DNA of 64,000 nucleotides from the NCBI GenBank assembly GCA_021229015.1, contig CM037794.1, positions 43,413,774 through 43,477,773 of the forward strand, read 5' to 3'. Positions 23,811-36,292 of the stretch are shown piece by piece (position 1 is the stretch's first letter; the number at the start of each line of letters is the position of its first letter). The DNA comes from Solen grandis (taxonomy: Eukaryota; Mollusca; Bivalvia; Adapedonta; Solenidae). A program made the translations under genes and the position numbers. The notes beneath the pieces were generated by a model that saw only the letters and a list, made by a program, of their open reading frames with translations, searched no databases and was not told where the DNA came from.

Positions 23811-25600
23811 CTCAATTTCAGCTACGAGTTTATCATAGTAACATTTAAAAAAATATATTTAACTACGTGTTTTGTTATCTTTCTAACCTCACTTTGGCGT
23901 ACCTAGCTAGGGATGGTGACATAGGACAGTGCCAAATGAGTATTTTAACAATTTTCGTGTTTTTTTTGTTTTGTTTTTTTCATTGGAAGATATTCCTATT
24001 CTCTCGGAAAAAATACACACATACACACAATGTTGAGATGACAACTAACTGAACGAATTACAGTTCCTTTGATAAATACTAACACAAAGTTTTATTTAAC
24101 CACTTCTCTTTACTGTACAATGAGACTAACGTTATGAATGCTTGCGGTTTATTATAGTTTCACCGTCTCCGTGTGACTGAAAGACGGTGTGCTTTATAAC
24201 AATGATGATTACTCCGCCAATTGCAGTGGAGGGGGCGCTTTAATATCGAGTTTTTATCTATGCTTATTTTGATGTCCGAGGATGAAATGCTTCACAGATA
24301 ATGATTCGAACATACACTTCTATTACTTTAATCCCCATCAAAGCCGCGTTTAAAAAAATATTTCTTTTTATAACTATAAAGGAAATATTCTAGTACAAAT
24401 GGTTAATATAATTAGATATACTTTGCAGAAATAACATATAAACAATGTCGTGGCATTTGTCATTTGGCAAGAGCTACACACTATGGTCACGTGGTAACTC
24501 AGTGTGGCAGTGACTGTTGCACAGCCAATCCATTTCGCCGGAGTTTGCCTAAACGATTGCCCTTTGAAAATGAAGTGTTTATCTAAATCTTAATTATTAT
24601 GATAAGTTCTAATACTGTATGATAATCTGACTGGCTTAAATATGCTTAAATATGCATGTTTAATCTATAAAGATGATAATCTCAATTAAAAAAAAAAACA
24701 TCATCAGATCTGTTTGTATACCTTTAAGTCAGGTTCTAATCAGATCATTTCAGGACTGTTTAACTTGATTAAAGATTACCTACCAAAATAAACTATACTG
24801 CACCACTTAATCACGTATATTACATACCTTACTGACCTTTATAAAAAAAAAAAAAGACTTAATACACGGTACAAATTAGGGTTAAGCGATTACAAGTGAG
24901 TGACTGTACTTCTGAATTCTACAAAGCTACTGCATGTGCAGGAATTTACCTGGAATAATTGTTCATCTAGATATTTTTGCCTGTTATGCGTTGGAAACTT
25001 ATATGAATAGGCATTTATTGGACGTCAACGTCATGCGTTAGAGGTGAATTAAAACGACGTTTACTTTATCCGGATGCTGTGCATGTCCAAGTGGATTGTA
25101 CATCTCTGTGTTAAATCGATCGCTAGATTATGCAATTTATTTCATTGTGGCATTTGACAAATGTTCGTGATAATATCTGGCAGGTTATAATTAAGCATGC
25201 AACATATTGGCTATTTGAAATAGTCTAAATACTTTTTTGTAATTTATCCAAAAAAAAAATAAAAAAAATAAAATAAAAAGGTAAATGAAATATGTAATAA
25301 AGAAGTAAAAATAAATAAATGATTTTCTTTTACACTTTAAAATAAAACGTCGTATTAACTGCTTGGGAATGAGAAAATCGTAATTTGTGGGAAATAAAAA
25401 ATCAAAATAAAAGAAAAATCGCCCTCTGCACTAAATATCGGCACGCTGGTATGATAGGCATAAAAGGAAAATCGAAGTTTTCGCTAAAAAATAGAACAGA
25501 CTGCGCTGAGAAGCAGAACAAGATTATTTGCTTATAAGTCTAGATTAAAGAGGTTAACGGCGTGAAAGAAAGTCAATTTGTCAATGACAACGATTTATGA
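23811..25600. other. AT-rich intergenic up to scaffold gap
   Basis: Contains A-rich runs near 24690, 24842 and 25250-25320 and no recognisable gene. Confidence 0.45.
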
Positions 25601-25700
25601 NNNNNNNNNNNNNNNNNNNNNNNNNNNNNNNNNNNNNNNNNNNNNNNNNNNNNNNNNNNNNNNNNNNNNNNNNNNNNNNNNNNNNNNNNNNNNNNNNNNN
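25601..25700. other. Assembly gap, 100 N
   Basis: Exactly 100 N, the usual placeholder for a scaffold join, so the true gap size is unknown. Confidence 0.99.
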
Positions 25701-27119
25701 TCGGTCACCGGGGACATTACCAATTTGTACCTGAGCTCATTTCTTACATAAAACAATCATAGAATATAAATACAAGGTTGACTGTGGGCTAACTACGACT
25801 ATTGTGTTAGTTTTATTGTGTTTAACATTCTACCGACAGTATTCAAAGTATAAGCACCAGAACTCTACTTGTACTATTTTACGACATAGCTATGTCGCGG
25901 CCGGGGATTCGTTAAGATGTGTTTTTAAAAGTTGCTTTCTTATTTGGCCTTATCGTCGATGATACTGTTTGCGAAAAAAAAACAAAAAAAAAACATTTAA
26001 ACATATTAAAGAAATGGATTACATATTTAGTGTTTCCTTTTCCTTCGAAAAACTTCGTATCTATAAAAAGTATATAAAATAATCATAAGTTTTATGTGGG
26101 ATATGTTTATCTCACCCGAAGGGATCTGAAATTTCAGTCAGGGACAAGGGTGTCCTACAAAAAATTACGAATGTTGGATTCTTTTTCTCCCCATGACAAT
26201 TGTATAGTCACAGACCGTCAGCCTCGTTATCAACACATCGCACTGTCATTTATTTGCTTTTTTTTCTCGCCGCTAAAGTAATTAAAACATCATCATATTG
26301 AAAGAAATTCTAGTGGCCGAATATACGGTAGGAATTTTCTATTAGAAACTTTTTGCTAAGAAAGCAAAACATCCGTATCAATAAAAAGGCTATGGTTCCT
26401 TTTTTGTGTAGTAATGCCTTTACCAAACCGGAGACCACACATTGAGCCCATGAATGCTATGATCTCCTGATTGGATAATCTGCGAAAGGCCAATAAAGAT
26501 CACTTTTTTGGAAGCGTCCAAGGCAAAAAGAAGCTCTTCAGTGAAAAGGTGTATTTCATCCTTTTTTATCAATCGTAACATTACGACAACTTGTGTGCTG
26601 TTAACATGACATACTTTCAGTCGCACTGTTTTAAACCTTCACACTTTAAATGACAGGAAAGTGTTAACTTAAAGCTCTAACATCTATTTAATTTATAGTA
26701 CCTCTTAATTGTTTGTCTTGATTAAATAATAAAAGTTACTGTCCAAAACTAGAGATGTCTTTTCACAGAAAGCAGATGCCCCCCCCCCCCCACACACACA
26801 CTAAGGCTAACAGTGACCTATGTACAAACACCCGTTCATCAGGATCTGCTTTATTGGCTTTAAAAAATAATTTCATTTACCAAACAATGACTTGGAATAG
26901 GAATGCATTGTTATTTTTTACATGTAAATGACAGGTAAGCCGTGTATGGCTAGTGAACAAAACGTTTGCAGATGTTTGCGGTAATTGATTACATGGCTAT
27001 TACAACTTCATAGCAAAAATCCCACCATTTAAATTCATAATTATTGTTTGATATTCATTAAATCTTGAATAACGTTATCAGTATTCATGGAGTAAATATA
27101 TAAAGGGCTGGTAATATTG
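25701..27119. other. Intergenic, no gene recognised
   Basis: Holds a SINE tail scrap near 25808-25840 and a poly(C)-(CA)n run near 26779-26802. Short open frames show no known motif. Confidence 0.45.
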
Positions 27120-28370
27120 ATTAAGATCCGCCCAGAGTTATGTCCCTTGTGTGTGTGACACTTTCTCTTTTCAGTAGTTTTCCATAAATGATAATTTGCT
27201 TAAATTGCATAAGTTGAACAGGAGTTATCTTGTGGTCAAGAAATTGTGAAGGGGGAATAATATCAATAATACTGAGACCAGAGTTATGTACCTTGTACAT
27301 GAAACTTTCTCTCACCAGTTTCTTTTCATTAAGGTGTATGCCCTGTAATTCACTTCCGGTGAAGGTATATGCCCCATGATAACCATCGAAGCCATGCATC
27401 TCTTAAAATGTCAAACCATGGAAATCTTAAAGGCAAATTGACATGCTCTGACTTATGACAGAAACTCTTTTTTTACCTCCCCTTTATAATTTTGTTGTCA
27501 TGAGTTATGTCCCCTGAAAACTACAAAAAGTGTTTTTTCTCCATTTTCCTACGTAAAGTTTAAAGGTGTTCATGAAATTTGAATCAGAATCATATAATGC
27601 ATCTTTCTACCGTGAGTTTTCCTCGAAAATCAGATTCGGTTTTTCTTTTCACAGAAATTGTATATTTCCCTTAGACTTCGATGTCAACTTAAATACAGAT
27701 TATCTCCCCTACATCTAATAAAACCTGGAAAAACTCTCAGTGAAACATTTTTATTTTTGGATGTCTTCAACGTGACAAAGTCTCATAGAAATATTTCCAT
27801 CCAATGGCAATATATTAAATATGGGTTTTAGGGGGTTATACCTTAATGAAACTCATTTCAATTGAATGACTAGAACTGAGGTTATCTTTAGGACAATAAC
27901 TTTTTAAAGGGAAATAACTTATATAAAAATATTGATGCCCGAGTTAACGACCTTGTACCCGACACTTTCAATAAAAAATTGTTTTAGCTTGAATAGAATG
28001 AGAAAAAGAGGAGTTACATTCTGGACAAAACGCAACAAGAAAATATGAAAAAGTGGGATAACTCCAAAAATACTGATGCCAGAGTTATGGACCATAGGTC
28101 ATGACACTTTCTTTAATCAAGTTCTTCCCATATATGGCATTTAACTTCAATAGCATTGTTGAAAAAAGTAGTTATCTTCCGGACAAGAACATGTGTAAAA
28201 GTGGGATAACTCAAAAACTTCTGATGTCAGAGTTATGAACCTTGAGCTTGACACTTTCTCTAATAAAGTTGTATCCATAAATGAAATTTCACTTCAATAG
28301 CTTGAATAAAAGTTAAGATATATTCCTGACAAAATGTGTGACAGACAGACGGACAGACATTTAGACAGAC
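27120..28370. repeat. Diverged tandem 'CAGAGTTATG...GACACTTTCTC' repeat
   Basis: Modules of about 120-160 bp containing 'AGAGTTATG(T/G)ACCTTG', 'GACACTTTCTCTAATAAA', 'ACTTCAATAG' and 'GTTATCTTCCGGACAA' repeat about eight times. The last ones, from about 27930, are clearest. The array ends in a GACAGACAGACGGACAGAC run at 28340-28375. This is a non-coding, bivalve-type dispersed repeat. Confidence 0.75.
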
Positions 28371-28375
28371 AGACA

Positions 28376-28744
28376 TCTCTGACAAGAATATGTCTCTAAC
28401 ATATAAATTGGGAGGGGAGACTTAATTAGTGTTTATTTATTGGACCTGTGCTCCATAGAAAATAAACGACCATGTGACATATGGGAAACAGTTATCCTCT
28501 ATGGAATAAATACTATACAGGGATACAAAATTTCGTCCACCTTGGCTCGGTGACAGACATACCACATGACAAGTTTATTCCGACTCGAAAGTTTAGCACT
28601 TCCTGCGTAGCAAATCCGCATCCGACAACAAACCGATTATCCGTTGCCACATGTATTTATTCTATACAAATATACTTTGATGGAACGCATTTAAATTTTG
28701 GAGATAAAATATGTAAAATTATAAAAAAAGAATAGAATAAATAC
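28376..28744. other. No feature recognised
   Basis: An 84-codon open frame (28481-28735, starting MGNSYPLWNKYYTGIQ) has no recognisable motif and no supporting context. I treat it as chance. Confidence 0.4.
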
Positions 28745-29181
28745 AAGAGGGCCAAGGTGGCCCTGAATCGCTAACCTGAGAAAGATGATTGCTGAAGAAA
28801 TAAAGATGCTAGAGTGTAAACAAAGTGGAATCTATTTTTATAGTGAAAAGGCATAACTCATAAATGAACTAGCCAATAGCAATTACATGTATAATAGAAC
28901 CCGATTGCGAGATTATGGTCATAAACATTGTCTTAATGTTTGAAGATAATTGCTCACAAAATGAAAACGCTAGGGAGTAAACAATGTGAAATCTGGCAAT
29001 TTTATAATAAAAGGGACATACCCCTGACCTAATTTGGAAATTTCAGCCATAATCAAACTCGATCGAGAGATTATGGTCATTTTTTCATTAAGATTGAAGA
29101 TGATTGCTCAAAAGATGAAGATGCTAGAGTGTAAACAAAGTGAAATCTGACGGTTTTCTTTTATTAAAAGAGGCATAATTC
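28745..29181 (+). repeat. Three diverged 155-160 bp tandem repeats
   Basis: Units containing 'GATGATTGCTCAAAAGATGA', 'GATGCTAGAGTGTAAACAA' and 'AAAAGAGGCATAA' start near 28780, 28940 and 29095. They are preceded by the GGGCCAAGGTGGCCCTGAATCG phrase common in bivalve repeats. The third unit is cut at 29181 by the start of the giant inverted repeat. Confidence 0.75.
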
Positions 29182-30779
29182 CGTAGTACTTTTTAGCGAA
29201 ATGAATTGTGTACAGTATAAAAAAAGTACGTATTACTAAACAGAAGAGAGCGTGGCGATGACCAGATACATATTTGTTTTATTTTTTCGGGTGGGGAAGA
29301 AATGGAAACTCGCATTAAAATCTCGTCGCTGTGAACACCTTCATATCGAGTTATATTGGTGATATACCAGGTACTGGGTCCACCAGACTTTATATGAAGT
29401 AAAAAAGTGCACATATTGAGTGACTATGCTCTTTTATAGAGCCGTTGCAACAATATATAGCATCGATTTGGCACTATATGAAGTGACAATGCCCATGAAT
29501 AGTGCCGTTGTAAATAAATATTGATTCCATTCGGTAATATATTAAATGAATATATGTTTATATAACGTAAATTTGTACATATATCTTGTGGTCACGTCTT
29601 TTTTCAAAGTTATGAAAACAATATAATTATGTATAGCACAAAGGAATGAGACGTATTTATACAAAGACGTTTAAACAGTATTTCGAATCTAACGTTGTGA
29701 AAAACTAATTTATATTTATATGTATAGTTGTGTAACGTAAAGGCTCAGTCTGAGAAATTTTACTCCCGAGAAAATTGATGAGCCTCAGGAGGTGTCGGGA
29801 ACATGTTCCCGGTGTCACAAGGAAGCTTCGGGAGCGTCGCGAGCAATGTCCATGTGTATCCATTTGGAGGTCTCTTTGAAGAATTGCGAAAAAATATCCG
29901 ATGTGTCCACGACGATTTGTCCGGAAAACAGTCCAGGATCACTCCCGTGGAGCTTGCAAGAATCACGGAGAAACTTCATGGAAGCATCCACAGAGTCTTG
30001 TGAATTATTTTCACTCGCCGAATTATCGGGGGGGGGGGGGGACTTTCGGAGATACTTGAATCTTCAGCGAATACTCGGCAACCTTTCGAAGATCTTTCGC
30101 TGACACATTCTCTATCTCGTGGATAAATCCCCTAAGATTTGTCAAAATGTCGAGGGTTGAAAAAAGTGAACTCTGATATGTATTTGTTTTTATCTTGATC
30201 ACATAACATTTCTTAAAACCTCATAAAAATATTTCCTTTATTCATTCTCTTATTTAACATTCAATTTTTTACAATCTCACAATGGGATGGTCCGAAAGCA
30301 CTCACAAGCATCTCCTTACTTACTGGGATATTCCCCCGATAATGCTTCATATTTAGAGATGCTTCAGGAAACCCAGGCCGATTATCAAAGAAGAGTCCAC
30401 AAAACTGTCCCGAAATCTTTGTGCAACCCCCGATGATTTAAGGCCATTGTTTGTGGTGACATTCCAAATGGCTTTCTGGCCATTGTCAAATCATTAGTGA
30501 ACGCATATCGGAACTTCACTGAAGCCTAGTAAGTGCACTTTCCCATGTGAAAGCTTCGATACTTTTGGTCAAGCACCGGGAGCCCTTGTTCAACTGGTTT
30601 TCCCTTTTCCCCTGTGGCGCGTATGCATAAGACGGATAGGATGATTTGTTGTCAGTTCATTTCTTATTTTTATTCAGAAGGATCGTCATATGTCACGCAC
30701 TACGTTTTCGGGTTAGGACAAAAATCGAAAAAAAAAGAAAAAAAACCCCCAGAAAAACAGTTATTTTGTTTGTTGTATA

Positions 30780-31028
30780 TTGTTGGGTTTAACGTCCACT
30801 CGGAAGTACTTCAGTCATTTAGAGACACGCGGCATGATACCAAACCCAGTCACATTATTCTGACACTGAGCCAACTAGTCTTGGAACAGGCCTATATAAA
30901 TGCTGAGCGCCAAGCAGAGAGCTGCAAATACAATTTGTAAAACTTTAGTATGTCCCGGTTGCGGGTCGAACCCATGACCTACCATTTCCGGATACACTTT
31001 ACCCTCGACCACTTGGGACAGTCGCGAT
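30780..31028 (-). mobile_element. tRNA-derived SINE (family 2) within left arm
   Basis: On the minus strand the head is GTCCCAAGTGGTCGAGGGTA (A-box region) with B box GGGTTCGACCC. The body is 'GCTTGGCGCTCAGCATTTAT' and 'AATAATGTGACTGGGTTTGG', and the tail is 'GACGTTAAACCCAACAA'. The same insertion is at the mirror position in the right arm, so it predates the inverted duplication. The body resembles the SINE at 58391. Confidence 0.88.
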
Positions 31029-31369
31029 AATTATGAAAAATATTATTTTGTTTTATTGAAATATAAAAAAGAGTAAAATACGTAGTATTAAGATATATTT
31101 CTTGTTATCAAAAATTTTAAAAATGTGTGGTATTGACGAAAACCCACTTCTGACTTCATTGGCAGCCCTTGTTTATAAAAGAGTAAAGGACTATGTTAGA
31201 GAAACAATTCATTTAATAGTATAATAAGCATATAGAAATAAGTAATAGAGTGTTCTAATGCTGTTTTGATAAATTAAAATCCATCTCTCTTATTTTGCAA
31301 TTTTTCGTATAATTAAGTATCCGTTTAAACCGGAAGTAATAATTATAGGCCAAACAACTCAAAAATAAG

Positions 31370-31580
31370 ACAAGCTGACTTAGTGTAGTCATGTTGGCTT
31401 CATATCACGGCATACTGACTCTATATAGTTCTACGCTGACTTATGTATTTGCAACACGACTCCATATAAACATGTTATGCTGACTTCTAATAAAGACTCG
31501 TTGACGCTTCCATACGTTGACTATATGTAGAGTCATGGTGACTCTATAAAATGATAAGTTGACTTAAAATAATGACAATT
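31370..31580. repeat. Short-motif array (TGACT...ATATAGTC) in left arm
   Basis: About ten occurrences of GCTGACTT, GACTC(T/C)ATATA or similar occur at 15-35 bp spacing, in both orientations. The array is mirrored at about 39890-40095 in the right arm. Function unknown. Confidence 0.6.
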
Positions 31581-33518
31581 CTACTCCTTTTCCTTAGGTG
31601 TTCCAGACGTATTACCGGGAAAACAGGTCTGAGAGGCATCAACGGGGTTTTCCATAGGCACAGAGAAGTTCCAGGAAAACTTTCATAGAGCTTCAACGAA
31701 ACTTATTCCTCCGAGGCCTCCCAGAAGCACCATAGTGACCTTCAAGGATATTTGCATGTTCAGCGATCTTCCGATGACTTTTCGGTTGCACATTCTTGTG
31801 TTTAAAACCACGACTCGAAACCTTTGGGCAAATGTATGAACCCAGACTAGCTTCTATATAAAACCCAGTTAACCCATCCAAACACGAGATAGTACGAGGA
31901 ATTTCCCGACGCATTACTTTTAATCGCATTATATGCGTGGACTATTGGCCATATATTAGATTTCCAGTCAAGTGTCCGGTCAGCTTAGTGAAAAGCGCCA
32001 GATCAATTCGGGTTACTCATTGCAAGAACTGGGGATAGTGCGTGCTAACCTTACACCTTCAACATTGCACACGGTCTGAACGACCTTACCCTCAAAGTGC
32101 CCACTTAATTACTATAGAGTATCTCTTTATTAAACGTATTCTTTCAAGGCCATTGCAAAACGTGATTTTTATTTACAAAGGGTAGTTTGAGCATGACTGG
32201 AGAAGTGTCGAGTAATAACCGATGTATTCGGAAAATATATGAAGACGAATGGTGTAAAGCTTTGCAACTTCTTACGGCTTCTTGCACAGAATGCAGCATT
32301 TGCAATTCTTGATTATGCTCTTCCCATTTTTCTCAAGACCTGTATCCAATAGAATATTTGCCTTACTATCCAAATTGTGGAGATGGAATTTTATATGCAT
32401 AGTCCTTTTCATACAATATTTGTTACCTTATGATGGTAGGTACTTAAAATTTGACATTAAGTATGATTTCTTTTTCTTTATTTGCTTTTGTTGATTTCTC
32501 TTGACCAAACACATTTAAATTGCACAACATTGTAATGTTGAAAACTGATAGTTCTTTTACTCGAAGTGATGTGTCAAATCGATATTATGTACATTACATC
32601 TTATTTAGCAGAAAATATAAACGATTTGATGATTTTCTTTATGGTGGACAGGTATTTCGCTGCAGACAAGTGGCTTGATTCAACACCCATTCCTGGCTTC
32701 GTGTTGACCAGTCTTGAAAAGTACTTAAAATGTTGAGCGCTAAGTCAAAATATTAAAGCAAAATTAATCAATACTTGATGTATACAATTTTAACAGTATG
32801 TAGCAGCTGATGCTCTTTCCTGTGGCCACCTACTTCTAAGGTCACCGGTACTGACAATTGTCTTCATTGTATAATGCTGCAGATCTGTGATGACACTTAA
32901 GACCGCTATGGAGTACTCTGTTATAGACTGGAGGAGCCGATGAGCTAGATTTTCCCATGGGAACCAGATTTTTCGCAAGGAACAGCTGTATGTAAACAGA
33001 TATCCATTCATGTAAAAATCTTGTTTTACTATATGTCAGTACACTGTTTGCATGGCAACCATGTCCTTTATTCATAGTTTCAGGTATACAACCCCTATAA
33101 TGTATGTCAGTTTAACCAAGATGGTGATTCGCAAGGACTTTCTTTCAAAATATGAACATGCTAAAGTCCAGATTTAATACCATATCAATTGCATCGGGTC
33201 CGTTCCACATTTTTGTCTGAGGATGTAATCTTGGTGGAAAGTGATAAGCCTCGTGAGGCGTCAGGAACAGATTCCCTTTCATCCAAGGAAAAGTGGAGAA
33301 GCGTAGCGAGCAATGTGGGACCATCAGGTTGCCTCGAGAAAACTGCTGTTTATAGCCGATGTTTTACTTCTGGAAAACATGCTAGTGAGACCAAGAGCCT
33401 AGGGGAAGCTCAGGAATGTTTCGTTTGAGCTTCCGCGAAACCTTTGTTTCCTTGAGGTATCGGTGGCGTCTCTTAGAAGAATCATGGAGACCTTCAGGTA
33501 TAGTTAAATCGGTGTCTT

Positions 33519-33572
33519 CCCAACTGTCCCACTTTTATATAAAACAGTAAAAATCAAGGTGGGACAGTTGGG
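33519..33572. repeat. Inverted 14-mer pair (GTGGGACAGTTGGG), left arm
   Basis: CCCAACTGTCCCAC at 33519-33532 and GTGGGACAGTTGGG at 33559-33572 form a perfect 14 bp hairpin with a 26 bp loop. Mirror copies are at 37930-37943 and 37970-37983, with two direct copies in the spacer. The motif brackets the transposase gene on both arms. Confidence 0.9.
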
Positions 33573-33737
33573 AATCATGCTTAATTGGATAACAATAGAC
33601 TGTCATGGATGAGTGACTATAGTCTTTACCTAAATGGATGGAATATTTCAGTGCAATTATTTGTCTTATTGTCTTATATTATTAAGAGCAATTTGCAATA
33701 GTATTTATGGTTAGTAATATATTGCATTAGTATTTAT

Positions 33738-34045
33738 AATAAGTTATATGCTATTAGCAAAATTATTTATAATAAGTATTTATAATACTTATTATGTTTT
33801 AGGATGTTGTCAGTATTCTCTCTCTCTCTCTCTGAAATGAAGAAAACAAACTCTTTATGTTTTCATATAATATTATTGTTATTTCATGTATAATAAGTTA
33901 TATGCTATTAGCAAAATTATTTATAATAAGTATTTATAATACTTATTATGTTTTAGGATGTTGTCAGTATTCTCTCTCTCTCTCTCTGAAATGAAGAAAA
34001 CAAACTCTTTATGTTTTCATATATTTATTATTTTTATTTCATGTG
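33738..34045 (+). repeat. 154 bp tandem duplication unique to left arm
   Basis: Two near-identical 154 bp units (33738-33891, 33892-34045), each with 'AATAAGTTATATGCTATTAG' and a (CT)n run before 'GAAATGAAGAAAAC'. The right arm has one unit at about 37620-37760, so this duplication happened after the arms separated. Confidence 0.88.
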
Positions 34046-34178
34046 TCATGAACAAATCAATAAAGACAGGGCTATATTCGGATGTGGTACAATTTATTGT
34101 ATTTTGTTTTAATTTGAAAACAAGCATTTCATTTAAACAACTGTGACATTCCACCCTACTGATCTGTTCTATACAGAG

Positions 34179-35406
34179 TTACTCGTCAAACCGAATCAAA
34201 TGCGATGCACAATCGGCATACTCCATCACAGTGATTTCTTCAGCCATGTACTTGTGTTTCAGGCAGACAGTCTCTGTTCAAGTTGTCGGTATTTCCTCCT
34301 CTTCTTTTCTCTCACTCCTCCGGCACTGTGCTGAAGAATTTTGATAGCATTGGCAGCTTCAATCCTTTGTATTGTTTCCAAGAACTTGTAAATGTTCGGA
34401 TGTGACTGTCTCATACTTTTCTTTAGTTTGTTGTGCCAGCCTTCCAAGTTGTTTGTTGTTCTTGGTCCTTCTGTCTCGAAATGGTTCCAGTTGTCCTTGT
34501 CTCCCTCAACCCAATGTTCAGTGACATAGTCTGTGAACCTTGAAACATCCACTGGAATCTCTGCATTTTCAGCATCCGTCAGTGCGACAAACCACACATC
34601 TTCAACATGTTGTATGGGGACTAGAGGCAGAACTGCAGCTCTTCTTCCTAGTTTCTTAAAGTCCTCATTCTCAGAATACAGTCCAACTAAGCCAAGCTTC
34701 TGTATCTTCCGCCAAACACACTGTGTGTAATGAAAAAAAACACCCTTTCACATTCACATTTGGAAACACTCTGCGAGCTGCCTGCTTGGTTGCTGCCTCA
34801 AAGTCTATCAGGAGTGTGTCTGGTCCCAGTTCCATTCCTATTTCCCTGCATTTCTGTTGAAGATGTTGAAAAAGTCTGCAGTAAATCCTTTCACTTCTTC
34901 CAGGCAGAAGGGCAAACACTAACGGATACATGTGTCCATCAATATATCCATGGAGTGTGTAGACCTGGCTGAATATGTCTGGGCACACATAAAATGTTCC
35001 GTCTCCATATATGGTTGGGTTCTGTGCCAGATGCTGGAGATTTGTTCTTGTAGCAAAAATCAGCATCCTGTTGTCATTCTCTGCCTCATCAACCAGTAGG
35101 AACTGCTCACCAGTGTGCGTTTCAGTCCATTTTCCATCCAAATCTATGTCACTCCTGGACTTTGGTATCCCCGGTCTCAATGCACCTCTTTCCCTGTATA
35201 GAGATGACTTGGTGGAGGGGAAGGTTGGTAATCCTTTGCAGACTTGTTCTGCATCTTCGTCCCATTCTCTGTCTCTCAGACTGGATATGACTTCTTCATA
35301 TATTGACGGAATCGGCGTGGTTTCTTCGCGTGCCCTCTTTCGCATGAGTTGATTTATTTCATGGCGCTTCAGTTCCATGTGTTCGGCTGCATGATTATGG
35401 GTATTG
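34179..35406 (-). pseudogene. Truncated, frameshifted MULE transposase (left arm)
   Basis: This copy matches residues 62-469 of the intact protein at 36111-37520. It lacks the first 61 residues because the inverted repeat ends there, so the start codon and the FLYWCH cysteines are absent. Two single-base changes break the frame. There is an extra A in the 8-A run at 34733-34740 (7 in the other arm), just before the C-x-x-H motif. One C is missing near 34262, just after 'QRLSA'. A conservative Lys-to-Arg change follows 'LLPG'. The catalytic-triad motifs (DGTF, LIDFEAA, NNLEGWHNKL) are still present in pieces. It cannot make the full enzyme. Confidence 0.92.
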
Positions 35407-36292
35407 AAGATTTAACGGTTTATGCCCAACTGTCCCACTTTTTGATATTTTGTTTCCCAACTGTCCCACTCAAGATTTTTAGCACCTTGCTGGGTGTGTT
35501 TTGATAAGGGATTATAATCTATTTCAAACTACAACACATTAAAATGAATTGAAGTTGTATTATCTGATTTTGTTTCTGATTTTTTTTTTGATTTTGTATT
35601 TTAAGAGGTAAAATTTCATGTTTTAGTTATATTGTATTATTTCTTTCTAAAATGTGTTTATTAAGGTCCATTAATTAGGGTTACTAAATTAATTGTAATT
35701 TATAGTGTAAACATGCATTCCTTTGATCTCTGGCTTTAAAGCTTATGTGAATTGATAAAGATAAAAATAATTTGAACTTATTAAGATAATTATCACCTCT
35801 GCTACTTTTTTCTTTAAATTGTGTTAATTGATTGGTCCAACTAAAGTCCATTTATCCTGTATATATTGCTAAGTGATTGGATTAAGAAATACAAACAAGT
35901 CCTTTGATCTAGCAGTTTACTACTTAAGGTAAACAATTTGATTTGAAGTAATTAACATTTTTGGTTATCAATTTATTGTGACTTTCAAACTGTGATATCT
36001 CATTAATGAACTGAACTGTATCAGATACAATATATTTACATTCTGATGTAAATGTCTTCATTTGATAGTAAAATTTCACTAAGTAACATCGTCTGAAATT
36101 ATAAGCTAAAATGGCAAATGCACAAGTGAGTGTGCAGTTTGTCAAGAACCAACGTGGTGGTGATAGTCTGGTTTACAATGGATTCAGATACCAGGTCAAA
36201 AACCGAAAACCAACAAGGGTGTACTGGGTCTGTCATGTCCGAACCTGTTCTGCTAAAATCACAACAGCTGACAACATTCCAGTTTCTGTGAC
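35407..36292. other. Unique spacer of the inverted repeat
   Basis: This 886 bp is not duplicated. Its left part carries two direct copies of CCCAACTGTCCCAC (35425-35438, 35456-35469), 31 bp apart. The middle is AT-rich and featureless. The right part, from 36111, is the 5' end of the intact transposase gene, so roughly 640 bp between the motifs and the ATG may hold its promoter. No TATA box stands out clearly. Confidence 0.85.

Larger units (their letters stand above)
29182..35406 (+). repeat. Left arm of the giant inverted repeat
   Basis: 6225 bp. From outside to inside it holds an AT-rich terminus, a 'GAGCCTCAGGAGGTGTCGGG' module (29760-30110), a SINE (about 30780-31028), a TGACT/ATATA motif array (31370-31570), two more modules (31600-31810, 33235-33510), a pair of inverted 14-mers, a 154 bp tandem duplication and the truncated transposase. 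Its match to the right arm ends after 'GATTATGGGTATTG'. Confidence 0.95.

Noticed and set aside
27120..28370. CRISPR-like or regulatory array
   Set aside because: The repeats are long, diverged and typical of dispersed animal repeats.
31693..31929. 78-codon frame found in both arms of the palindrome
   Set aside because: Conserved only because the arms are copies. It has no motif and overlaps a repeated non-coding module.
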